Assembly (NCBI RefSeq): GCF_002727185.1
Contig: NZ_NIZW01000022.1
Span: forward strand, 55,556 to 119,555
DNA: 64,000 nt
Direction of reading: 5' to 3'
From: Rhodopirellula bahusiensis
GTDB lineage: Bacteria > Planctomycetota > Planctomycetia > Pirellulales > Pirellulaceae
Shown here: positions 9,867 through 16,890 of the stretch, in pieces
Layout: each line of letters starts with the position of its first letter
How positions within the stretch are numbered: position 1 is the first letter of the stretch
Notes under the pieces: model-generated
What the model was told of the DNA's origin: nothing
The model's database searches: none
The model's input: only the letters and a program-made list of their open reading frames with translations
Position numbers and translations under genes: made by a program

Positions 9867-11246
9867 ATGTTTGACAATCACGATGGACCAAGCGTCCGGC
9901 GGTTCGCGGCTGTGCTGGCGTTGTTGAGTTTGACAGCGTTCGCGGTCACCGCATCGATGCTGTACCACGTGCATCATGAGCAAGAAATCTTTGCCAAGCT
10001 GACCGAGCACTTGCCAAAAAGTGATCTCGAGGCGGCTCGTGAATTGTCGGGCGAACTCAGTTTGCAGGGTGGGTTGTCGGTGCTGTTGGGGCTGAACACC
10101 ATCGGAACCGCTATGGCGTTCGCGTGGGTCGTGCGAGGTTACCTCACCAGCGAACGAACTCTCGAAGACGTCAAAGTCTATTCCGCGGACGTGCTGGCCA
10201 GCATGGACGCGGGCGTGATCACGACCGATCGCAACGGACGGATGACCAGCATCAATCCCAGCGGACAACAACTGGTCAGCTGCGACAACGAACAGCTCGG
10301 ACGAACCTTGGAATCGCTGGGAAAGCGTCACGCTCTACTGACCGAAATTCGCGAGGATGTCGCGACTTATCACCACCCCATCCGTGATCGCGATTACAAC
10401 CTCGACAACCAAGGCCACCGTCAAACATTGCGAGCGGGTTGCACGTTGCTGAGAAATCGGCGGGGCGAGGAAATCGGCACGGTGCTGCACGTGCGTGATG
10501 TTTCGGAACGAGCGTTGATGGAAGAACGTCTCCGCCGCATGGAACGCTACATGGGGTTGGGGTCGCTCGCCGCTGGATTGCAACATGAAATCAAGAACCC
10601 CCTCAGCGCTCTTTCTCTGCACATCCAGCTGCTTTGCGAACGTTTGGAAACCACGACGCAAGACGCTGAGGTCGATGAGTTGTTGGATGTCTTGCACACG
10701 GAAGTTCACCGCATCAATGAAGTCTTGGATGGGTTCCGCAACTACGCTTCAACGAACCAAGTCGGTCGCACGTCCGTGGACGTTGCAATTCTGATTGAAC
10801 GATTGGTGCGGTTGCTGCGTCCGCAAGCCGAGCAGCAATCCGTGAAGCTGGATGTTCAGCTGCCCGCTGAAATGGTTGGGTTAGTTCAAGGCGATTCCGT
10901 TGGGCTCGAACAAGTCCTTCTAAACTTGGCGCTCAATGGAATGGCTGCGATGACTGACGGAGGGAAGCTGACTTTCCGGCTCAGTCGTCACGACGAATTT
11001 GTTCGAATTGATGTGCGAGACGAGGGCAATGGAATTCCCGAGGAAATTCGGTCACAGATCTTCGATCCTTACTTCACCACACGCAACAACGGCACTGGCA
11101 TGGGGTTGGCTCTGTGTGACAAAATCGTTCGCCAGCACGATGGTAGCATTGATTTTCGGGTGATCGAGAACAACACATCCGACTCCGAGCATTCCGTTTT
11201 GGGTACCGAGTTCACGGTCCTTCTTCCCCTGAGTCAACCAGCATGA
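9867..11246 (+). CDS. Membrane sensor histidine kinase (PAS, HisKA, HATPase), NtrB-like
   Basis: This is a 459-residue sensor kinase. Two membrane helices (about residues 14-34 and 69-88) flank a short 34-residue extracytoplasmic loop. A PAS-type domain follows (about 103-213), then a HisKA domain with the phospho-acceptor in LQHEIKNPLSAL (His240). The ATPase domain has an N box (EQVLLNLALNGMAAM) and a G box (GTGMGLAL). The stop overlaps the start of the sigma-54 activator by four bases (ATGA), so the two form a cognate pair. With almost no external domain, the signal is probably read in the membrane or by the PAS domain. Placement between dab and sulP suggests it reports carbon or proton status; that is inference. 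Confidence 0.93.
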   Translation: MFDNHDGPSVRRFAAVLALLSLTAFAVTASMLYHVHHEQEIFAKLTEHLPKSDLEAARELSGELSLQGGLSVLLGLNTIGTAMAFAWVVRGYLTSERTLEDVKVYSADVLASMDAGVITTDRNGRMTSINPSGQQLVSCDNEQLGRTLESLGKRHALLTEIREDVATYHHPIRDRDYNLDNQGHRQTLRAGCTLLRNRRGEEIGTVLHVRDVSERALMEERLRRMERYMGLGSLAAGLQHEIKNPLSALSLHIQLLCERLETTTQDAEVDELLDVLHTEVHRINEVLDGFRNYASTNQVGRTSVDVAILIERLVRLLRPQAEQQSVKLDVQLPAEMVGLVQGDSVGLEQVLLNLALNGMAAMTDGGKLTFRLSRHDEFVRIDVRDEGNGIPEEIRSQIFDPYFTTRNNGTGMGLALCDKIVRQHDGSIDFRVIENNTSDSEHSVLGTEFTVLLPLSQPA

Positions 11247-12610
11247 ACGGCAGCGATTTTTCGGTCCTGATCGTCGATGACGAACCCAATATTCGGTCGG
11301 GCCTTCAAAAAGGATTGGTCAACGAAGCAGATCGAATCGAAACAGCAGCCGACGCGGAAGAAGGCTTGGCAACGTTCGAATCTGGCGTTTTTCAGTTGGT
11401 GATCGCCGACGTTCGATTGGGCGGTGGCATGGACGGCATCGAATTGCTCGGGCGAATGCGGCACATCGATCCGGAGGTGTCGGTCATCGTCATCACTGCA
11501 CACGGCACGGTTGAAACCGCCGTCGATGCAATGCGTGCCGGAGCGTTCGACTTTATCTCCAAACCGCTGGACCTGAACCTGGTTCGGCAACAGGTTCGCA
11601 AGGCCCGCGAACACCGAGAGCTGCGACAGGAAAACCAATCGCTGCGGACTCGATTGGCCGACGCCGGTGAGTTGTCCAATATCATCGGGCAATGCGCGGC
11701 CATGCAGGATGTGTTTCATCAAATTCGCCAAGTCGCCGCGACGGAAGCTACCGTGATGATTCAAGGCGAAAGCGGATCGGGCAAAGAGCTTGTCGCTCGG
11801 GCGCTGCATGACCTGAGCGGCCGAAGCGGCGGACCGTTTGTAGCCGTCAACTTGGGAGCGATGCCGGAAACACTTCTCGAGAGCGAACTGTTCGGTCACG
11901 AGAAAGGTTCGTTTAGCGGTGCTTCACGACAGAAGCCAGGATGCTTTGAACAGGCGGCCGGTGGGACGCTGTTTCTCGATGAAGTCACCGAGATGTCGGC
12001 AAAGAGCCAAGTCGACTTACTGCGAGTGTTGGAGTCACGTCGCTTCACACGAGTCGGCGGAGAGAAGTTGTTGGAAACTGATGTGCGTGTGGTTTCCGCG
12101 ACCAACAAATCGGTGCCGGAGCTGATCCAAGACGGAAGCTTTCGCGAAGATCTTTATTACCGGTTGAATGTCATTCCGATTGAAGTGCCGTCGCTTCGTC
12201 AGCGTCGCGATGACATCCCGTTGTTGATCGAACACTTCTTGCAGCACTTCTGTACTCGTCACCGTCGGCCGATGAAGCAGATCACTCCCGACGCGATGCG
12301 CGTGCTGGTCGGTGCGCAGTGGCCGGGCAATGTTCGGCAGCTTCGTAACTTGGTCGAGCGATTGGTGGTGACGCACACGGGCGACGTGATCGACTCGAAC
12401 GAACTGCCCACCGATCTGCAGTCGACGATCCCGGGCAGCGGGAAGAATGTGTTGCCTGCTTCGCTGAGTGAAGCGGTCGAAAACTGCGAACGCGAGATGA
12501 TCTCGGCGGTTTTGGCCGAGTGTGATTTCCATCGCGAAAACACGGCGAAACGGCTTGGCGTCAGCGTTCGGACGCTGCACTACAAAATGGGTCGCTACGG
12601 TTTGCATTGA
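11243..12610 (+). CDS. NtrC-family sigma-54-dependent response regulator
   Basis: This is a 455-residue activator with three standard domains. The receiver has its acceptor at Asp56 (VIADVRL). The central AAA+ domain has Walker A GESGSGKE (175-182) and Walker B GTLFLDEV (241-248). The Fis-type helix-turn-helix is at the C terminus (about 419-455). The loop that touches sigma-54 reads GSFSGA instead of the usual GAFTGA; the T-to-S change is conservative and loop function is expected to be kept. It is translationally coupled to the kinase. Sigma-54-like promoters and matching dyads in front of dabA and sulP make these the obvious targets. Phosphorylation should promote hexamer assembly and ATP-driven promoter melting. 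Confidence 0.95.
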   Translation: MNGSDFSVLIVDDEPNIRSGLQKGLVNEADRIETAADAEEGLATFESGVFQLVIADVRLGGGMDGIELLGRMRHIDPEVSVIVITAHGTVETAVDAMRAGAFDFISKPLDLNLVRQQVRKAREHRELRQENQSLRTRLADAGELSNIIGQCAAMQDVFHQIRQVAATEATVMIQGESGSGKELVARALHDLSGRSGGPFVAVNLGAMPETLLESELFGHEKGSFSGASRQKPGCFEQAAGGTLFLDEVTEMSAKSQVDLLRVLESRRFTRVGGEKLLETDVRVVSATNKSVPELIQDGSFREDLYYRLNVIPIEVPSLRQRRDDIPLLIEHFLQHFCTRHRRPMKQITPDAMRVLVGAQWPGNVRQLRNLVERLVVTHTGDVIDSNELPTDLQSTIPGSGKNVLPASLSEAVENCEREMISAVLAECDFHRENTAKRLGVSVRTLHYKMGRYGLH

Positions 12611-12613
12611 CCC

Positions 12614-12648
12614 TGCAAATCTTTGCACGTTTCACGCAATCGCTTGCA
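12614..12648. promoter_or_regulatory. Paired activator dyads upstream of sulP
   Basis: The two boxes are TGCA-N6-TGCA at 12614-12627 (a near-perfect palindrome, TGCAAA-TC-TTTGCA) and CGCA-N6-TGCA at 12635-12648. Their centres are 21 bases apart, which places them on the same helix face. They sit 135-165 bases upstream of the sulP -24/-12 element and have the same format as the pair at 9787-9823. Confidence 0.65.
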
Positions 12649-12780
12649 CGATCCCTTCGCGGATACTTCTGAAGCGTGGCGTTGCTTCGATTTTTCTAGA
12701 AAATGCAGCGGGGTTTCACGCTGTAAATCGCGGTGAAAACGAGCGGTTTGCGGTTTCGGCACCCAAGTGAAAAATCGCCT

Positions 12781-12796
12781 TGGTACGACGCATGCT
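12781..12796 (+). promoter_or_regulatory. Sigma-54 (-24/-12) promoter for sulP
   Basis: TGGTACGACGCATGCT matches TGGCACG-N4-TTGCW at 10 of 12 positions with the required 10-base GG-GC spacing. The expected transcript start is near 12807. This lies inside the open frame that could begin at 12767, so the ATG at 12860 is the likely translation start. Confidence 0.7.
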
Positions 12797-12859
12797 TCCG
12801 AGTGGGCTGACCTCTGCAATTGCATTGGTTTTCACCCAATTCGCGCAGCCGACTCCACT

Positions 12860-14554
12860 ATGAATGCACCTTTGGAATCCTCGACCGCCGGCACTGACGC
12901 ACCACCCCGGGGCGACGTCAGTGGATTCAAGCGTTTTCTGAAAGACGACCTGATTGCGGGTGGATTGGTGTTCTTGATCGCCCTGCCTCTGTGTTTGGGC
13001 ATCTCGCTCGCGTCTGGATTCCCGGCCATTGCGGGTGTGTTCACCGCAATCGTTGGCTCAATCCTGACGACGTTCTTGAGCAACAGTGAGCTGACGATCA
13101 AAGGCCCCGCAGCGGGGATGATTGTGATCGTGCTTGGTGCAGTCAATAGCTTTGGCTACACAGCGGGCGTGGACCCCGTGGCTGACATGCAAGCCTACCA
13201 AATGGCACTCGCCGTTGGTGTCGTGGCTGGATTGGTTCAGGTCGCATTCGGGTTGCTGCGAGCCGGCATCCTCGGCGACTTCTTCCCAACCGCGGCGGTG
13301 CACGGAATGTTGGCGGCGATCGGTGTCATCATCATGGTCAAGCAGTTGCCCATCGTTGTGGGGCAATCAGCCAGCGGAGAACCGTTGGAAATCTTGCAAG
13401 AACTGCCACACCTTCTGATGAACGCGAATCCAGAGATCGCTTTGATTGGTGGCGTGTCGTTGTTGATCTTGTTTGGTTTGGCTTTTTTGAAGAGTCGTAC
13501 CAACGGCAGTTTCATCAGCAAGGTTCCGGGCCCGTTGGTGGTTTTGCTGGTCGCAATCCCGATGGGGATGGCGATGAATCTATCCAGCGACCACACGTAC
13601 ACTTTGATGGGCAAAGAGTTCGCTGTCGGTGAAAGCGATTTGGTCACGGTTCCCTTCAATTTGTTTGGCGCGATCACGTTCCCTGACTTTGGTGTGTTTC
13701 TCAACAGCGAGACTTTGCCCGCTGCGTTAGGGTGGGTGTTGATGTTTGCTCTGATTGGTTCGCTGGAATCGTTGCTCAGTGCCAAAGCCGTCGACATGTT
13801 GGATCCTTACAAACGAAAAACCAACTTGGACCGAGACTTGCGGGCGGTGGGTGTCGCGAACATGGCCGCGTCGTTGATCGGCGGTTTGCCAATGATCTCA
13901 GAGATCGTTCGCAGCAAAGCGAATATCGACAACCAAGCGAAAACACGATTTGCCAACATGTGGCATGGTGTCTTTCTGCTCGGCTTCGTTGCTTTGTTGC
14001 CAGGGTTGATTCACAACATTCCTCGCGCCGCTTTGGCCGCGATGCTGGTCTTCACTGGATTTCGTTTGGCATCGCCCAATGAGTTCCGAAGCGTGTACCG
14101 GGTTGGCCGCGAACAATTGATCATCTTCGCAACGACCTTGGTGGCGGTTCTCGCGACCGATTTGCTGATCGGAATTGGAATCGGTATCGGTACCAAATTC
14201 GCGATTCACATGATCAACGGTGTTCCAATTCGATCACTGTTTGTGCCAAAGCTGGAATTTGACGAATCCTCGGAAACCGAAGTCAGTGTTCATGCAACCG
14301 AGTCGGCCGTGTTCAGCAACTGGATTGGTTTTCGCCGTCGCGTGGTGGAAAAGAGTCTGAAACAGGGCAAGAGCTGCACCGTCGATTTCAGCGATGCTCA
14401 CCTGATCGATCACAGCGTGATGGAAAAATTGCACGAACTTGAAGGCGAATTCGCTCGCGAAGGGATTGAATTGAACGTCGTTGGGATGGATCATCACCAA
14501 CCGTTCTCACGACATCCGATGGCTGCTCGAAAGCGATCGCTCGTGAATCATTGA
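12860..14554 (+). CDS. SulP-family anion transporter with STAS domain, probable bicarbonate carrier
   Basis: This is a 564-residue SLC26/SulP transporter with about 11-14 membrane helices starting near residue 30 and a C-terminal cytoplasmic STAS domain (about 460-550, with SCTVDFSDAHLIDHSVMEK). Conserved SulP features include the first-helix LIALPLCLGISLASGFP block and GPAAGMIVIV. Members move sulfate, bicarbonate or other anions, commonly with Na+ or H+; the BicA branch takes up bicarbonate. Substrate cannot be fixed by eye, but shared regulatory sites with dabA argue for bicarbonate (inference). The ATG at 12860 was chosen because the promoter lies between the earlier in-frame codon and this one. 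Confidence 0.9.
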   Translation: MNAPLESSTAGTDAPPRGDVSGFKRFLKDDLIAGGLVFLIALPLCLGISLASGFPAIAGVFTAIVGSILTTFLSNSELTIKGPAAGMIVIVLGAVNSFGYTAGVDPVADMQAYQMALAVGVVAGLVQVAFGLLRAGILGDFFPTAAVHGMLAAIGVIIMVKQLPIVVGQSASGEPLEILQELPHLLMNANPEIALIGGVSLLILFGLAFLKSRTNGSFISKVPGPLVVLLVAIPMGMAMNLSSDHTYTLMGKEFAVGESDLVTVPFNLFGAITFPDFGVFLNSETLPAALGWVLMFALIGSLESLLSAKAVDMLDPYKRKTNLDRDLRAVGVANMAASLIGGLPMISEIVRSKANIDNQAKTRFANMWHGVFLLGFVALLPGLIHNIPRAALAAMLVFTGFRLASPNEFRSVYRVGREQLIIFATTLVAVLATDLLIGIGIGIGTKFAIHMINGVPIRSLFVPKLEFDESSETEVSVHATESAVFSNWIGFRRRVVEKSLKQGKSCTVDFSDAHLIDHSVMEKLHELEGEFAREGIELNVVGMDHHQPFSRHPMAARKRSLVNH

Positions 14555-14581
14555 GTTCGCCCCTTTGCTACCTCCGACATC

Positions 14582-14965
14582 ATGACGCGTCTTTTCGCGG
14601 GAACACCGTTCGACATTCCACCAACCTGCGATTTGTGTGGGCAGAAGGAAACTGAGTGCAACTGCACGCCGCAGCAAAAGGCGGAAGCCGAGGCGAAACA
14701 GCAGCGTGAAGCTGATCGGCTGCCTCCGGAAAAGCAAACCGCTCGCGTTCGATTGGACCGGCGAAAGGGCGGCCGGACCGTCACCTTGGTCGAAGGCCTG
14801 ACATCCCGTGCAAATGATTTACCCGATTTGCTTGGGAAATTGCAATCCGCGTGCGGGGCCGGTGGGACGGTGAAAAAGACGGACGATCTGATCGAATTGC
14901 AAGGCGACCATATGGAACGCGTGCGGCAGAAACTTGGCGAGATCGGCTACCGACTCAAAAAGTGA
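14582..14965 (+). CDS. SUI1/eIF1-like translation factor (YciH type)
   Basis: This is a 127-residue protein. Its first 35 residues hold a CxxC...CxC cysteine cluster (CDLCGQKETECNC). The rest is an SUI1 domain with RLDRRKGGRTVTLVEGL and CGAGGTVKK motifs, ending in the typical IGYRLKK tail. Homologues (YciH in E. coli, eIF1 in eukaryotes) bind the small ribosomal subunit and tune start-site selection. It lies 27 bases downstream of sulP on the same strand, so it may be co-transcribed. Its last 19 bases overlap the convergent trmK gene tail to tail. The N-terminal cysteine cluster may bind a metal. Confidence 0.9.
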   Translation: MTRLFAGTPFDIPPTCDLCGQKETECNCTPQQKAEAEAKQQREADRLPPEKQTARVRLDRRKGGRTVTLVEGLTSRANDLPDLLGKLQSACGAGGTVKKTDDLIELQGDHMERVRQKLGEIGYRLKK

Positions 14966-15630
14966 TCGGATGACATCAGTCGTTGGATCAGGTCCAACCT
15001 CTTCCGGCTCGATGGAGTGAGATTCTGCTTGGTTTGTAGATAGCGTTGCTCTTCCGACAATCGTTGCAGCAGTTCGTTGTCGTTTCGGAGCAGAAACCAG
15101 GGGCCGAACATCAGGCCCATGGGCTCATCCAAGCCAGCATCTACCAGTTGTTGATAGACCGGATCGGGATTTGATGTCGACCGCGCAAGAACCAGGACTT
15201 CGAAACGACGCGTGCCCGTTGTGCTCTTTTCATCTGTCAGCCAGTAGCCGTTGCTTCGTGCCCATTGTCGAACCAAATCGATGGCTTTGTTCGGTTGCAG
15301 TACAAGTTGCTCCGGCAACCGGTTTGGATGCTCGCATAGAATGCGAACAATGGATTGGCCGCCCATTCCGCAGATGCTGAGCGAATCGATTTCATTTTCG
15401 TGAATGACATCGAGACCATCGCCGAGCCGAATGTCCGCGTTCAGCCTTTCCAAAGTGGCGGATGAATTTCGGTGCGGTTGCGGTTTATTCTCGACTGCGA
15501 TGCCGCGTTGGATCCTTCCAGACGCCAACAACGCGGCCAGCAAGTGACCGTGATCTGAACCGATGTCCGCGTGGATTTGTCCTCGGATTTCCGACGCCAC
15601 CAGTTTCAGTCGAGCGTCAAGTCGAGGCAT
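14947..15630 (-). CDS. trmK: tRNA (adenine(22)-N1)-methyltransferase
   Basis: This is a 227-residue class I methyltransferase of the TrmK/YqfN family, which methylates N1 of adenosine 22 in tRNA using S-adenosylmethionine. Seen motifs are the SAM-binding ADIGSDHGHL, the acidic and hinge region RLGDGLDVI, and the family hallmark SICGMGG. A helical C-terminal tail of about 60 residues follows, as in Bacillus TrmK. It is the last gene of the long minus-strand run, six bases after the receiver-kinase fusion. Confidence 0.88.
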   Translation of the reverse strand: MPRLDARLKLVASEIRGQIHADIGSDHGHLLAALLASGRIQRGIAVENKPQPHRNSSATLERLNADIRLGDGLDVIHENEIDSLSICGMGGQSIVRILCEHPNRLPEQLVLQPNKAIDLVRQWARSNGYWLTDEKSTTGTRRFEVLVLARSTSNPDPVYQQLVDAGLDEPMGLMFGPWFLLRNDNELLQRLSEEQRYLQTKQNLTPSSRKRLDLIQRLMSSDHFLSR

Positions 15631-15636
15631 GACAGA

Positions 15637-16890
15637 TCAAAGATTCTGGATTCGCGAGGCGGCGCGATCGTTGAGGAAGCCGCGAAGTTCTTGAGCCAGT
15701 TGTCCCGCGGATTGCGGTCGCTCTTCGGGATCGTCGGACAGGCATCGAGACAGAATGGATTCGAGTTTCGGGTTGAACTTGGGATTGATTTCGGTCGCGG
15801 GTTGCGGATCCGTGTTGGCAATCGCGTCAATGGTTTCTTCACGGCTGAGCGACAACGCCCCGTGCGGGTGTTCACGCAGTAGAAACAGATAGAGCATCGT
15901 CCCAACCGCGTAAAGGTCCGACCGATGGTCCACGCTGCTAGCGTCACCGCGGGCTTGTTCCGGCGACATATAGAGCGGTGTTCCCAGGACCGCCCCATCG
16001 TGGGTGCTGCTGGCTGACACGGGTGACTTTGTTCGGAACATGGATTTGCTCAACCCAAAGTCGACCAGTTTGGGTTGCCCATCGGAACCTACCATGATGT
16101 TGGATGGTTTGACGTCACGATGGATCACGCCGTGATCATGAGCGTGTTGCAAAGCATCGCAAACCAATGCCATCATTTCAATGATGCGAGTCGCTCGTGG
16201 TGATTCCGTTGCGATATAGTTCGCCAGAGATTCGCCGTCGATCAATTCCATCGCGTAGTACGCCAAGTCGCGTTCCAAGTGACTGGCGTAGATCGTCGCG
16301 ATGCCCGGATGGTCCATCTTCCGCATCACTTGGATTTCGCGTGCAAATCGCTCAAAAACCAAGTCGGTCGCGAGATCCGCACGAATGATTTTGATTGCGG
16401 CCGGTTTGCCAGACGGACGATGCACACCTTTCCAGACAGTTGCGAAGGCACCTCGCCCGATCAAATGTTCGACGTCGAAACCTTCGATTTGAGGTTTCGT
16501 CCATTTCATCGGCGGCACGGCTTCGATGATTCGTCGCGCTGCGGTCAAGCGACTTTTCAGCAGCGGTGCGACTATCGGTTTGGTCAAGTAATCGTCCGCA
16601 CCCGCATCCAAACCCTGGATCATGTCTTCGTCGCGATCGCGACTGGTCAAAAGAATGATGTAGGTGAACGGGTTCTCCGGATCCTGTTTGATCCGGCGAC
16701 AAATTTCGACTCCTTCCATGCCGGGCATCAACCAATCGAGCAACGCCAACCGAGGTGGGTCGTCGGATTGCAGAAGCTCGTAGGCTTCATTGCCATCGGA
16801 TGCCAGTTCGATTCGGTAGCCCCAGTTTTCGACTGCAGCCGAAATCAGATTTCGCCAAACCGGATTGTCGTCAGCGATGAGCAATTTCAT
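15637..16890 (-). CDS. Receiver domain fused to Hanks-type Ser/Thr protein kinase
   Basis: This 417-residue cytoplasmic protein has a response-regulator receiver at residues 1-120 (acceptor Asp52 in LLDWLMPGMEG) and a complete protein kinase domain at about 138-410. The kinase keeps its glycine loop (GRGAFATVWKG), the ATP-anchoring lysine (about 167), HRDVKPSN (from 257) and DFG (from 277), so it should be active. The fusion turns a phospho-Asp input into Ser/Thr phosphorylation. Its start overlaps the stop of the hybrid histidine kinase by four bases. That kinase ends in an Hpt domain, making it the likely phosphodonor. There is no DNA-binding domain and no membrane helix. Confidence 0.95.
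   Translation of the reverse strand: MKLLIADDNPVWRNLISAAVENWGYRIELASDGNEAYELLQSDDPPRLALLDWLMPGMEGVEICRRIKQDPENPFTYIILLTSRDRDEDMIQGLDAGADDYLTKPIVAPLLKSRLTAARRIIEAVPPMKWTKPQIEGFDVEHLIGRGAFATVWKGVHRPSGKPAAIKIIRADLATDLVFERFAREIQVMRKMDHPGIATIYASHLERDLAYYAMELIDGESLANYIATESPRATRIIEMMALVCDALQHAHDHGVIHRDVKPSNIMVGSDGQPKLVDFGLSKSMFRTKSPVSASSTHDGAVLGTPLYMSPEQARGDASSVDHRSDLYAVGTMLYLFLLREHPHGALSLSREETIDAIANTDPQPATEINPKFNPKLESILSRCLSDDPEERPQSAGQLAQELRGFLNDRAASRIQNL

Noticed and set aside
12767..12859. Upstream extension of SulP from an earlier in-frame start.
   Set aside because: The sigma-54 promoter and predicted transcript start lie inside it, so the messenger would not contain it.
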